Position numbers and translations under genes: made by a program
NCBI GenBank assembly: GCA_016703265.1
Contig: JADJCK010000001.1
Span: forward strand, 248,001-312,000
DNA: 64,000 bases
Origin: a bacterium
GTDB lineage: Bacteria; Krumholzibacteriota; Krumholzibacteriia; LZORAL124-64-63
Direction: 5' to 3'
Notes under the pieces: model-generated
Told to the model about the DNA's origin: nothing
Database searches by the model: none
Seen by the model: the letters and a program-made list of their open reading frames with translations, nothing else
In this document: positions 43,811 to 52,136 of the stretch, one piece after another
Layout of the letters: the number at the start of each line of letters is the position of its first letter
Position numbering within the stretch: the first letter of the stretch is position 1

Positions 43811-44970
43811 CACGGCGCACCGCCGCCTTCGCGCAGCGCCGCCAGACTGGCCTCGGCCGGCCACGGCGTGCCCTCGAGCAGGTGTGCGAAGATGCGATCG
43901 ACGATGCGCATGTTCCCGGCAAACCCGGCGTGACGATGGGCCACGACAAGCGCCGCGGCGCCCAGCTCCGTCCGCAGGTCTGCGGATGCCGCCAGCTTCA
44001 GCATGGCGCCCGCCAGCGCCTCGACATCGCGTGGCGGGACGACCAGCCCCGAGACGCCGTCCTGCACCCACTCGCAGGCCGAAGCCAGGCCCGAGACGAT
44101 CACGGCCCTGCCGGTGGACATCGCCTCGAGCAGGCTCACGGCCGTCGCATCCACCGACGGCACGGAGATGAAGGCATCGCACGCCTGCAGAGCTGTCGCG
44201 AACTCGTCGTGCGGCAGGCGCCCGGCGACGACAGCGCGTCCCGACAGGCCGGCGCCCTCGACCATGGCGGCGAACGGCGCCGGGTCGCCCTCGTAGCCGC
44301 TGAAAAGGAAGCGCGCCCGCGGCTCGGCTGCCGCCACCCGCGAAGCGGCGGCAATGACGATGTCGATGTTGTAGTACGGCTGGGTGTAGCTGCGCGGCGA
44401 GAAAAAGACCAGGTCGTCGGGTGCGAACCCGCGCGCGCGTCGCCACTCGTCGGCATCGGCGGGCCGGAAGACCTCGAAATCGACGCCCCACAGCACACGG
44501 AAGCTGCGGTCCGGATCAGCGCCGAGCGTTGCGCTCACCGCGAGGATATCGGCCGAGTCGCCCGTCAACGCATCGCAGCCGCGCAGCGCCGCGCGCGCCA
44601 GGCGGTTCTTCAGCGCGCTCTCGAACGGCGTCACGTAGACGTCGTCGCCCCACACGGTCAGCACGTTCGGGTGGAAGCCCGAGTAGTGCCCCCAGTAGCC
44701 GTAGCCGGTCAGGAAATGCGTGTTGAGAAGGTCGGGACGCAGCCGGCGCAGGCAGGCGCGCACCTCGAGCAGCGACATCGCGTAGCGGACCGGCTTCAAA
44801 TGTCCGAACGGAAGGGGCCCGCCCCCGCGCCGGATGTCGTGCACCGTCACGCCGGGCACCTCGCCCGGTTGCACGGTCAGCAGGTGGCAGTCGTGCCCCT
44901 GCGCGGCGAACCAGCGGATCCACCGTTCGGTGTGGATGTGGCGACCGATGGAAAGGAACGCCAGGCGCAC
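43810..44970 (-). CDS. Family 4 glycosyltransferase
   Basis: A 386 aa GT-B enzyme. The N-terminal Rossmann domain starts RLAFLSIGRHIHTERWIRWF. The C-terminal nucleotide-sugar domain has the ACDAFISVPSVDATAVSLLEAMSTGRAVI block with the E-x7-E signature in modified form (SVDATAVSLLEAMSTG). It has a GTG start at 44970 with CAGGGAG upstream. It is coupled to the GT2 gene at 42854. Both lie just downstream of tRNA-Leu and are probably part of a surface-glycan locus that also includes 45550-48648. Confidence 0.87.
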   Translation of the reverse strand: MRLAFLSIGRHIHTERWIRWFAAQGHDCHLLTVQPGEVPGVTVHDIRRGGGPLPFGHLKPVRYAMSLLEVRACLRRLRPDLLNTHFLTGYGYWGHYSGFHPNVLTVWGDDVYVTPFESALKNRLARAALRGCDALTGDSADILAVSATLGADPDRSFRVLWGVDFEVFRPADADEWRRARGFAPDDLVFFSPRSYTQPYYNIDIVIAAASRVAAAEPRARFLFSGYEGDPAPFAAMVEGAGLSGRAVVAGRLPHDEFATALQACDAFISVPSVDATAVSLLEAMSTGRAVIVSGLASACEWVQDGVSGLVVPPRDVEALAGAMLKLAASADLRTELGAAALVVAHRHAGFAGNMRIVDRIFAHLLEGTPWPAEASLAALREGGGAP

Positions 44971-45029
44971 GCGGATACTCCCTGGGGCTCAGGTCCCGCG
45001 CGCGGCCGGCGCGCAGCGGGAATCGGCGG

Positions 45030-45116
45030 TGGTGCCGGGAGCCGGACTCGAACCGGCACGGAGCTGGCTCCGAGGGATTTTAAGTCCCTTGCGTCTACCC
45101 GTTTCGCCATCCCGGC
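45030..45116 (-). tRNA. tRNA-Leu (anticodon TAA)
   Basis: Acceptor GCCGGGA pairs with TCCCGGC; anticodon stem AGGGA/TCCCT encloses CTTAAAA (anticodon TAA); long class II variable arm (CGGAGCCAGCTCCG type); T-loop TTCGAGT; discriminator A with encoded CCA; 87 bases. Confidence 0.96.
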
Positions 45117-45141
45117 CCGGGATGTCGCCTTGCCGCCGCCC

Positions 45142-45170
45142 ATCATCGGAATCCGGGCCTGCGCTGTCAA
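45142..45170 (-). promoter_or_regulatory. Promoter of tRNA-Leu
   Basis: Minus-strand TTGACA (45170-45165) and GATGAT (45147-45142), 17-base spacer, about 19 bases before the tRNA start. Confidence 0.6.
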
Positions 45171-45177
45171 TCAGCAC

Positions 45178-45199
45178 AAAAAAAACGGCGCCAGGCCGT
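45178..45199 (-). terminator. Terminator of tRNA-Cys
   Basis: ACGGC/GCCGT five-pair stem with a five-base loop (45199-45185), followed on the minus strand by a run of about seven Ts, 26 bases after the tRNA. Confidence 0.75.
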
Positions 45200-45224
45200 G
45201 GCTGCATGATGCGATGTCGTCAGG

Positions 45225-45299
45225 TGGAGGCGGCACCCGGACTCGAACCGGGGATAACGGTTTTGCAGACCGTCGCCTTAGCCACTTGGCTATGCCGCC
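45225..45299 (-). tRNA. tRNA-Cys (anticodon GCA)
   Basis: Acceptor GGCGGCA pairs with TGCCGCC; anticodon stem ACGGT/ACCGT encloses CTGCAAA (anticodon GCA); T-loop TTCGAGT; discriminator T (U73), the cysteine identity base, with encoded CCA. Confidence 0.97.
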
Positions 45300-45312
45300 T
45301 CCGTAGCGGGGA

Positions 45313-45341
45313 AGTATGTTCGCTCGATGCGATCGTGTCAA
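45313..45341 (-). promoter_or_regulatory. Promoter of tRNA-Cys
   Basis: Minus-strand TTGACA (45341-45336) and CATACT (45318-45313), 17-base spacer. Confidence 0.65.
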
Positions 45342-45391
45342 CCGGACCGGACCGGGCCGGAAACGAAAAACGGGGAGGACCGGATCGAGCC

Positions 45392-45426
45392 AAAAAAAAC
45401 GGGGAGGATCCGGTGGATCCTCCCCG
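45392..45426 (-). terminator. Terminator of tRNA-Gly
   Basis: A 12-pair stem (CGGGGAGGATCC with its complement; 45426-45415 and 45411-45400) with a three-base loop, followed on the minus strand by eight Ts. It begins 7 bases after the tRNA. Confidence 0.92.
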
Positions 45427-45433
45427 TCCGATC

Positions 45434-45509
<76 letters not shown>

Positions 45510-45524
45510 TCGAAAGGTCCAGAA

Positions 45525-45553
45525 CAAATAATAACGGCCACTCTCTTTGTCAA
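45525..45553 (-). promoter_or_regulatory. Promoter of tRNA-Gly
   Basis: Minus-strand TTGACA (45553-45548) and TATTTG (45530-45525), 17-base spacer. The -35 box overlaps the last codons of the upstream glycosyltransferase gene. Confidence 0.55.
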
Positions 45554-46731
45554 ATCGATTTTGACGATCCCGCCAGCAACTGCCTGTACAGGGCCGCCGT
45601 ATCGGCCGCGACCCTGTCCCAGTCGTAGTTCTCGCGCGCATGGGCCTGCGCCGCAAGGCCCAGCCGCTGTCGCCGCGGTTCGTCGCGCAGCAGCGCGACC
45701 AGTTCCCGCCGCAGGTCGCCGGCATCGCCGCTGCGGAACGACGCCGCGGCGTCGCCTCCCGCCTCGAGGTTCGGCGGGATGTCGCTGACCAGGCAGCACC
45801 GCCCGTAGCTCATCGCCTCGAGGAGCGAGATCGACAGGCCCTCCAGGGTCGACGGCAGCACCATCACCGAGGCCGCGGAATAGAGCTCCTCGAGCCGCGG
45901 ACCGTTCACGAAGCCCGGGAACAGGACGTCGTCAGGCGCCTCGCGCCGCAGGCGGTCGGCGTAGCCGTGTGTGAACCCGGCGTCGCCGGCCACGACCAGC
46001 CGGTACGCGGCCCGCTGGTCGGCCGGCAGCCCCTGCCAGGCCTCGAGCAGCAGGTGGCAGCCCTTCTCCGGCACCAGGCGCGCCACGAACAGGACGAACG
46101 GACGGTCCACTCCCAGGGCGCCCAGGTGTTCGGGCGCGCGCACCGTCGGGGCCCCGATCCCGTTGGGGATGTAGTCCACGCTGCGGTGGTGCGACTGCCG
46201 GTAATGTTCCGCCAGGGCCTTCGAGACGACGATGGTGCGGTCGGGCAGGGCGGCACTGGCCCACTCCCCCGCGCGCAGCACGCCCCTGGCGACCGGTCCC
46301 CATTTCTCGCGTTGCCAGTCCAGGCCGTGCACGGTGACCACGGTGCGACGGCGCCCCAGCCAGCGCGGCACCCCCGAGAGCAGGCCCGGCCCCAGCGCAT
46401 GGTAGTGGACGATGGCGGCCTCGCGCCGCAGCACGTCGAAGGACGCGGCGACGGTGTGGCTGATCGCATCGAGGTGCTTGGTCGGAATGGACGGCAGCCG
46501 CCGGACGGAGACGCCGGGCAGGCCGCTCTCGCCGTCCAGGGCGCTGTAATGGGGCCGGCTGTAGATCTCGACGGAGAAGCCGTGGCCGGGCAGGCGCGCC
46601 GCCAGCTCGGCCACGTGCTTCTCGATGCCGCCGTGAACCGGCGGGTAACCCTTCTGCCCGATCATGGCCACGCGAATGAGTTGTCCCGGCACCCGGTCCT
46701 CCCCGCCCGCGCCCGGATCAGGCGTCGTCAT
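45550..46731 (-). CDS. Family 4 glycosyltransferase
   Basis: A 393 aa GT-B glycosyltransferase. The N domain has MIGQKGYPPVHGGIEKHVAELAARL, a form frequent in exopolysaccharide GT4 enzymes. The C domain shows VLFVARLVPEKGCHLLLEAW (the usual R/K-containing strand) and SAASVMVLPSTLEGLSISLLEAMSYG with the E-x7-E motif. The start lies 5 bases after the stop of the Gfo/Idh-like gene, so the two are one unit. Stop is at 45550, just upstream of the tRNA-Gly promoter. Confidence 0.9.
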   Translation of the reverse strand: MTTPDPGAGGEDRVPGQLIRVAMIGQKGYPPVHGGIEKHVAELAARLPGHGFSVEIYSRPHYSALDGESGLPGVSVRRLPSIPTKHLDAISHTVAASFDVLRREAAIVHYHALGPGLLSGVPRWLGRRRTVVTVHGLDWQREKWGPVARGVLRAGEWASAALPDRTIVVSKALAEHYRQSHHRSVDYIPNGIGAPTVRAPEHLGALGVDRPFVLFVARLVPEKGCHLLLEAWQGLPADQRAAYRLVVAGDAGFTHGYADRLRREAPDDVLFPGFVNGPRLEELYSAASVMVLPSTLEGLSISLLEAMSYGRCCLVSDIPPNLEAGGDAAASFRSGDAGDLRRELVALLRDEPRRQRLGLAAQAHARENYDWDRVAADTAALYRQLLAGSSKSI

Positions 46732-46736
46732 GCAGG

Positions 46737-47762
46737 TCAGGCATCGTACTTCAAGTCGATGCGCCGGCCGTTCTCCTTCATCGAGAGGCAGGCGCCTTCC
46801 AGCACCTGCACCACGCGCAGTCCGTGGTCCCCCGAGCTGAGCGGCGAGGCGGTGCCGCGAATCTCGTCGAGGAACTGCGCGGTCTCGGCCTTCAGCGGCT
46901 CCACGGTGTCCAGGCGCGGGATGAACACGTCGCCCGAGCGGTACAGGAGCTGGAACTCGCCGAAGTTCTCGTAGTGCGGCTGCACGTCGACGCCCTTGTC
47001 GTAGACGCGGATCTTCTCCGACGGCGACACGTCATCGTACACCAGCATCTTGCGGCTGCCGACGAAAGTGCACAAGCGGATCTTGTTCGGGTCCAGCCAG
47101 CTGACGTGGATGTGCACGAGGCGTCCGCCCGGATACTCCAGCGTCACGAAGGCCACGTCCTCGATGCCCAGTTCCTTCTGCACGTAGCAGTGGCCCACCG
47201 CGCTCACGGAGACCGGGTCCGCACCGAACAGGTAGTTCAGCATCGCGACGTCGTGGGGCGCCAGGTCCCAGACCACGTTCGCGTCCTTCTGGAAGATGCC
47301 CAGGTTCACGCGCGAGATGTTCACGTAGTAGATCTCGCCCAGTTCCCCCGCTTCCATCAGCGTCTTGATCTTACGAACGGCGGGCGTGTAGACGAAGGTG
47401 TGGCCGACCATCACCTGCAGGCCGCGCTTGGCCGCCAGCGCGTTCAGGGCGCGGCAGTCGGCGCTCGTCGTCGCCATGGGTTTTTCCAGGAACAGGTGCT
47501 TGCCCGCCTCGAGGACCTCGCGGCCGAGGGGGTAGTGCGTGGTCATCGGCGTGGCCACGACCACGGCCTGCACTTCGGGATCCTCGAGGATCTGCCGGTA
47601 GTTCGTGGTCTTGATCGTCGAGGGATACAGCAGGCCGACATGGTTGAGGCGCTTCTCGTCCAGATCCGAGATGTACGCCAGCTGGGCGCCCTTCTGAGCC
47701 GCGAAATTCCGGATCAGGTTCGGTCCCCAGTAACCGCAACCGATGACACCCATCTTGATCAT
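46737..47762 (-). CDS. Gfo/Idh/MocA-family sugar oxidoreductase
   Basis: NAD(P)-dependent oxidoreductase of 341 aa. The Rossmann start is IKMGVIGCGYWGPNLIRNF. The EKP active-site motif (HLFLEKPMATTSADC) is near residues 93-107, and the C domain has VVWDLAPHDVAMLNYLFG. The family oxidises, reduces or epimerises sugar nucleotides; the WGPNL form is common in UDP-GlcNAcA 3-dehydrogenase (WbpB-like) proteins of glycan clusters, but the substrate is not certain. The ATG at 47762 has AGGAAGG upstream, and the longer open frame is rejected. Confidence 0.88.
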   Translation of the reverse strand: MIKMGVIGCGYWGPNLIRNFAAQKGAQLAYISDLDEKRLNHVGLLYPSTIKTTNYRQILEDPEVQAVVVATPMTTHYPLGREVLEAGKHLFLEKPMATTSADCRALNALAAKRGLQVMVGHTFVYTPAVRKIKTLMEAGELGEIYYVNISRVNLGIFQKDANVVWDLAPHDVAMLNYLFGADPVSVSAVGHCYVQKELGIEDVAFVTLEYPGGRLVHIHVSWLDPNKIRLCTFVGSRKMLVYDDVSPSEKIRVYDKGVDVQPHYENFGEFQLLYRSGDVFIPRLDTVEPLKAETAQFLDEIRGTASPLSSGDHGLRVVQVLEGACLSMKENGRRIDLKYDA

Positions 47763-47913
47763 GCCCGCCCGCCTTCCTCGCGCGGTCGCGGACGTCGGCC
47801 CCCGCGGGGCGAACGCGCGCTGACCGGCAGTTTGTGGAACAGAATCCCTCTGCAGGATGTACCGCGAGCCGCAGGCGGTCAAGCGTCAGCCGACGCGCGA
47901 CCGCCGCGGCGGG

Positions 47914-48648
47914 TCAATACCCGCCGGTGCCCCGAAAAACGACCGGAACGGTCTTGGCGATGATGGCCAGGTCTCTCCGGAACGACCACTCGTTGATGTA
48001 GCGGATGTCCAGGCGGACCATCTCGTCGAAGCTGACGGAACTGCGCCCCGAGATCTGCCACAGGCCGGTCAGGCCCGGCACGGCCTTCAGCCGCTCCATG
48101 TGCCACGGCTGGTAGTTCTCGATCTCGTAGGCGATGGGCGGGCGCGGGCCCACCAGGGACATGTCGCCCCGGATGATATTGAGCAGCTGGGGCAGTTCGT
48201 CCAGGCTGGTGCGGCGCAGGAAGGCACCGATCGGCGTGATGCGCGGGTCGCGCTTCAGCTTGAACACCTTCTCGCCCGAATTGGACGCCGCGCAGCCGCC
48301 TTCGTCGCCATTGATGAACATGGCGGCAAACTGCCGGTGGATGGTGTCGTCGCTGTTGTGGACCATCGAGCGGAACTTGTAGAACTTGAACGGCCGGCCG
48401 TCGCGACCCAGCCGTTCCTGAACGAACAGCACAGGTCCTGGACTGCTCCGCTTGATCAGCAGGCAGATCAGCAGGAACAGGGGCGAAATGGCCGCCAACG
48501 CCAAACCGGCTACGACGACATCCACGAGCCGCTTCAGGCGACCCTGGTTGCCGTAGTAACGCGTGGTGTCGGCTGGAATGAAGAGCCGGGGTGCACTGAC
48601 CGCATAAGAGCCGCCAACGACCGCCACCGCTGCCGCGTCATCCTTCAT
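47914..48648 (-). CDS. Undecaprenyl-phosphate sugar-1-phosphate transferase, second copy
   Basis: A 244 aa initiating glycosyl-phosphate transferase. The sequence KRLVDVVVAGLALAAISPLFLLICLLI provides the membrane hairpin. The catalytic blocks follow: SSPGPVLFVQERLG, FKFYKFRSM, RRTSLDELPQLLNII, GDMSLVGPRPP, LKAVPGLTGLWQISGRS. Between the second and third is an insert (HRQFAAMFINGDEGG). It lacks the N-terminal multi-helix region of full WbaP proteins. It starts the second glycan locus. A paralogue is at 16501 with a different N terminus and insert, so the two probably serve different glycans. Confidence 0.92.
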   Translation of the reverse strand: MKDDAAAVAVVGGSYAVSAPRLFIPADTTRYYGNQGRLKRLVDVVVAGLALAAISPLFLLICLLIKRSSPGPVLFVQERLGRDGRPFKFYKFRSMVHNSDDTIHRQFAAMFINGDEGGCAASNSGEKVFKLKRDPRITPIGAFLRRTSLDELPQLLNIIRGDMSLVGPRPPIAYEIENYQPWHMERLKAVPGLTGLWQISGRSSVSFDEMVRLDIRYINEWSFRRDLAIIAKTVPVVFRGTGGY

Positions 48649-49033
48649 GGTGCACTATCTCCCTTTGCCGAAGCAAAGACGTTGTAAGTTGCCCTGAAAG
48701 GCTGAGAACGCGTTAGCGATGTTCCATGCGGTCCTTCCGCTGGGGTCCCGTGGGTCCGGTCAGGTCGGCCGTACGTTCGGCGGTCCTGCCTTCTTTGAGA
48801 TCCTGATGATAGCACCTTTGCTGCGATTTCGTCTAGTGCTCAAATGTATTTTTTTCATGTAGTCCGGCGGGCACCCCCCGGACCGTCCCATCCGGAAAGT
48901 CCCCGTGGCGGTAAAGCTATTCAATATCAACAACCTGGGTCCGGGGAACATTTCTTTTGCCTAAGATGGTGCGGCCCTCTATCGTAAACCGCTCCCGACC
49001 ACGAGGGCCGGGCAACTCGAGAGGAGCTAGAGA
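48649..49033. other. Divergent intergenic region before the sugar transferase and inositol-phosphate synthase genes
   Basis: 385 bases without a gene I can support. It contains the possible minus-strand promoter at 48806-48835, an AT-rich block near 48845-48860 with a run of seven Ts, and, on the plus side, GAGGAGC nine bases before the ATG at 49034. I could not define a plus-strand promoter. The 63-codon frame on the minus strand here shows no gene-like features. Confidence 0.6.
48806..48835 (-). promoter_or_regulatory. Possible promoter of the second sugar-transferase gene
   Basis: Minus-strand TAGACG (48835-48830) and TATCAT (48811-48806), 18-base spacer. The -35 box is weak, and the leader would be about 150 bases. 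Confidence 0.35.
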
Positions 49034-50350
49034 ATGCCTGAGCATCGACAGATCCAGCCCGCCACCGGGAAACTGGGCATCCTGACCCCCGGCATGGGTG
49101 CGGTATCTTCCACCTTCATGGCCGGCGTCATCGCCATCCGGAAGGGCCTGCGCCTGCCCATCGGCAGCACGACACAGATGGGCCACATCCGGCTCGGCAA
49201 ACGCACCGAGAACCGCCAGCCCCTCATCAAGAATTTCCTCCCGCTGACCGACCTCGAGAACATCGAGTTCGGGGGCTGGGACATCTTTGACGTCTCCTGC
49301 TACGAGGCCTCGATCACCGCCGGTGTCCTGGAAAAGGACCTCCTTGAGCAGATCCGCCCCGAGCTCGAGGCCATCCGCCCCATGAAGGCGGTGTTCGACC
49401 AGCACTACGTCAAAAAGCTGACCGGCACGCACGTCAAGAAGGGCACCAAGATGGAGCTGGCCGAGGCCGTCATGCAGGACATGGCGGACTTCAAGAAGGC
49501 CAAGAAGTGCGAACGCCTGGTCATGGTCTGGTGCGGATCGACCGAGATCTACCTCAAGCGTACCGCCGTGCACGAGACGCTGGCCTCGTTCGAGAAGGGC
49601 CTGCGCGAAGACAGTCCGGACATCCCGCCCAGCATGATCTACGCCTACGCGGCCATCAAGTCCGGCGTCCCCTACGCCAACGGTGCGCCGAACCTGGGCC
49701 CGGATGTCCCGGCCCTCGAGCAGCTGGCCAAGGCCAACGGCGTCGGCATCTGCGGCAAGGACTTCAAGACCGGCCAGACGCTGATCAAGACCGTGCTGGC
49801 CCCCGGCTTCAAGGCCCGCCAGCTGGGCGTCGCCGGCTGGTTCTCGACGAACATCCTGGGCAACCGCGACGGCGAAGTGCTGGACGACCCCGAGTCGTTC
49901 AAGTCGAAGGAAGAGACGAAGCTCGGCGTGCTGGACGCGATCCTGCAGCCGGACCTCTACCCCGACCTCTACGGCAACCTCTTCCACAAGGTGCGGATCA
50001 ACTACTATCCGCCGCGCGGGGACAACAAGGAAGGCTGGGACAACATCGACATCTTCGGCTGGTGCGGCCGGCCGATGCAGATCAAGGTCGACTTCCTCTG
50101 CCGTGACTCGATCCTCGCCGCCCCGCTGGTGCTCGACCTGGCCCTGCTGCTGGACCTCGGCATGCGCGCCAAGATGCCGGGCGGGATCCAGGAGTGGCTG
50201 TCGTTCTACTTCAAGAGCCCGGTGGTGCCCGACGGCCTGTACGCAGAGCACGACCTGTTCATCCAGCAGACCAAGCTGAAGAACACCATGCGCTGGATGA
50301 TGGGCGAAGATGTGATCACCCACCTCGGCCAGGACTACGCGGACGAGTAG
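49034..50350 (+). CDS. Inositol-3-phosphate synthase
   Basis: A 438 aa Ino1-type enzyme converting glucose-6-phosphate to myo-inositol-3-phosphate with bound NAD. The N-terminal nucleotide-binding phrase is GKLGILTPGMGAVSSTFMAGV. The family blocks VMVWCGSTEIY, GVPYANGAPNL, GKDFKTGQTLIKTVLAPGF and GWFSTNILGNRDG follow (KTGQT and the Asn-rich active site are conserved). Bacteria use the product for inositol phospholipids, inositol sphingolipids or compatible solutes; the destination here is unknown. It starts after GAGGAGC and is followed by a terminator, so it is probably its own unit. Confidence 0.93.
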   Translation: MPEHRQIQPATGKLGILTPGMGAVSSTFMAGVIAIRKGLRLPIGSTTQMGHIRLGKRTENRQPLIKNFLPLTDLENIEFGGWDIFDVSCYEASITAGVLEKDLLEQIRPELEAIRPMKAVFDQHYVKKLTGTHVKKGTKMELAEAVMQDMADFKKAKKCERLVMVWCGSTEIYLKRTAVHETLASFEKGLREDSPDIPPSMIYAYAAIKSGVPYANGAPNLGPDVPALEQLAKANGVGICGKDFKTGQTLIKTVLAPGFKARQLGVAGWFSTNILGNRDGEVLDDPESFKSKEETKLGVLDAILQPDLYPDLYGNLFHKVRINYYPPRGDNKEGWDNIDIFGWCGRPMQIKVDFLCRDSILAAPLVLDLALLLDLGMRAKMPGGIQEWLSFYFKSPVVPDGLYAEHDLFIQQTKLKNTMRWMMGEDVITHLGQDYADE

Positions 50351-50396
50351 CCGGCCATCGTGAGTGGATCCTGGACAGATGATCAGTTGAACAGAT

Positions 50397-50427
50397 GACC
50401 GGCTCCGGGCCCATGCCGGAGCCGGTC
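50397..50427 (+). terminator. Terminator after inositol-3-phosphate synthase
   Basis: Perfect twelve-pair stem (GACCGGCTCCGG 50397-50408 with CCGGAGCCGGTC 50416-50427) and a seven-base loop, followed by TTGTC. Confidence 0.65.
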
Positions 50428-50493
50428 TTGTCGCCGCCCCTGCCGCAGGTGTGGCCCAAACAGGCCGTCGTAACCAGGACCGGGAGTCGGGAT

Positions 50494-51123
50494 ATGGACT
50501 TCACATTCGATGTGCGGCCGGTAGGTCCCCTGCGGATGAATGCGGTGCTCGTGACTTCTCCCGGGACCGGCGAGGCCGTACTGATCGACCCGGGCGACGA
50601 GCCGGCGCAGCTGCTCGCGTGGGTCAAGGCCTCGGGCTGCCGGGTCACGGCCCTGCTGGCGACCCACGGCCATTTCGACCACGTGGGCGCCGCCGCCGAG
50701 GTGGGCGCCGCGCTGGGCCTGCCCCTGCGCTGCCATCCCGACGATGCGCCGATGATCCGCCAGATGCCGCTCATCCAGGAAGGCTACGGGTTCCCGGCCA
50801 CCGCCGTGCCCACGCTCGTCACCGACCTGGTCGACGGCGCGCGGGTGCCCCTGGGTGACGGGTTCCTCGAGGTGGTGCACGTACCCGGACACGCCATGGG
50901 CGAGGTCATGTTCGTGCTGCCGGGGCTCGCGATCGTCGGCGACTGCCTGTTCGCCGGTTCGGTGGGACGCACCGACCTGCCGGGCGGCGACTTCGCGACC
51001 CTGGAAAAAAGCATCCGGGAGCGCATCTACACGCTCCCGGACGCAACGATCGTCGTCAGTGGCCACGGCCCGGACACGACAGTGGGCCGCGAGAAGGCGA
51101 CCAACCCCTACGTGCGGGGCTGA
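50494..51123 (+). CDS. Metallo-beta-lactamase-fold hydrolase (glyoxalase II-like)
   Basis: A 209 aa protein from the ATG at 50494 (GGGAG upstream); the longer open frame overlaps the terminator. It shows the zinc-binding THGHFDHVG near residues 61-69, then VVHVPGHAMGEVMFV, IVGDCLFAGSVGRTDLPGG and VVSGHGPDTTVG. This is the order of glyoxalase II/YcbL-type hydrolases. The substrate is probably a thioester, but not known. The gene is convergent with the ParA gene. Confidence 0.92.
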   Translation: MDFTFDVRPVGPLRMNAVLVTSPGTGEAVLIDPGDEPAQLLAWVKASGCRVTALLATHGHFDHVGAAAEVGAALGLPLRCHPDDAPMIRQMPLIQEGYGFPATAVPTLVTDLVDGARVPLGDGFLEVVHVPGHAMGEVMFVLPGLAIVGDCLFAGSVGRTDLPGGDFATLEKSIRERIYTLPDATIVVSGHGPDTTVGREKATNPYVRG

Positions 51124-51152
51124 CGCCCCGACGTTTTCGGTCCCTCCGGCGC

Positions 51153-51995
51153 TCAGCCCTCTTCAGCGGCCTCGCGCGTGAGCTCCATGTGCTCACGCAG
51201 TTCGACCTTCCGCTTCTCCAGCTTCTGGTGCTTCTTCAGGAATTCCTTCTTGATCCAGTCGCGGTACAGCGACGCGCCCAGGCAGCCCGAATCGTAGGCG
51301 TAGATGCTCTGCGAGGCGGCAGGCGCTTCCTCGATCTTGATGTTCGTCGTGATGATCGTCTTGAAGACATCGTTCGGGCCGAAGACGTTCCCGAGTTCCT
51401 TCTTCATGTTCTTCTGCAGCGGCGTGCGGCCGTCCTTCATCGTGACCAGGACGCCCATCAGCTGCAGCCAGATGTTCTGGCGCTCCTGCACGCGCTCGAT
51501 GAGCTGCTTCATCTGGTGCAGCGTCGGGATCGCCAGGCCGGTGCACGGCGTCGGGATCAGCGCATAGTCGGCCGCCACCAGCGCGTTCTGCGTGAGCACG
51601 CCGAGGTCGGGCGGCGTGTCGATGATGATCCAGCCGTACGAGGTCGACAGCGCCTGGACCACCTTGGCCAGGCGGTCGGTGATCTGGGTCTTGGCCATGC
51701 TCTCCAGCGAGGGGCTGGCCGGCAGCAGGTCGATGTTCTCGTCGTAGATGGTCGACGCGATGCCGTCCTGCGGGGTGATGGCCCGGCGCAGCACGTCGAA
51801 CACGCTGCGCGCCGGCGGTTCGCCGTCCAGCTTGCCCAGCAGGGTGCTCGTGGCGCAGCCGTGGGGATCCATGTCGATGATCAGGCAGGATGAGGTCACA
51901 TCGCTGTATCGGGTCAGGCCCGCCGCCAGGTTGATGGCTGTGGTGGTCTTGCCCACTCCGCCCTTGTGGTTCACGACGGCGATCACATTACCCAT
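51153..51995 (-). CDS. ParA/Soj-family ATPase, orphan
   Basis: A 280 aa ParA-like ATPase. The deviant Walker A is NHKGGVGKTTTAINLA near residues 9-24, followed by LIIDMDPHGCAT and Walker B WIIIDTPPDLGVLTQNAL. It has a long Lys/Glu-rich C-terminal helix (KKHQKLEKRKVELREHMEL). No parB gene or parS-like repeat is next to it, so it may position cargo other than the chromosome, or be part of a split par system. It is preceded by its own likely promoter. The start ATG lies after a G-rich stretch. Confidence 0.92.
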   Translation of the reverse strand: MGNVIAVVNHKGGVGKTTTAINLAAGLTRYSDVTSSCLIIDMDPHGCATSTLLGKLDGEPPARSVFDVLRRAITPQDGIASTIYDENIDLLPASPSLESMAKTQITDRLAKVVQALSTSYGWIIIDTPPDLGVLTQNALVAADYALIPTPCTGLAIPTLHQMKQLIERVQERQNIWLQLMGVLVTMKDGRTPLQKNMKKELGNVFGPNDVFKTIITTNIKIEEAPAASQSIYAYDSGCLGASLYRDWIKKEFLKKHQKLEKRKVELREHMELTREAAEEG

Positions 51996-52045
51996 TGGGA
52001 ATCCCCCGCAGGCTCGGGTTGGGAGGGTACAGGGCGAAGGTTCTC

Positions 52046-52074
52046 AATATAGGAGTCATTGGGCCGGGCTGAAA
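52046..52074 (-). promoter_or_regulatory. Possible promoter of the ParA gene
   Basis: Minus-strand TATATT (52051-52046) with TTTCAG (52074-52069) 17 bases before it. The -10 box is good and the -35 box is weak. Confidence 0.4.
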
Positions 52075-52136
52075 GAAAATTCCCCGCCGGCAGGGTATTT
52101 GTCCCCTGCAGTGGACATTTATGGGCGATATTCCGA

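Noticed and set aside
48760..48951. A 63-codon minus-strand frame in the large intergenic region
   Set aside because: No ribosome-binding site, no hydrophobic or structural pattern; it overlaps the putative promoter.
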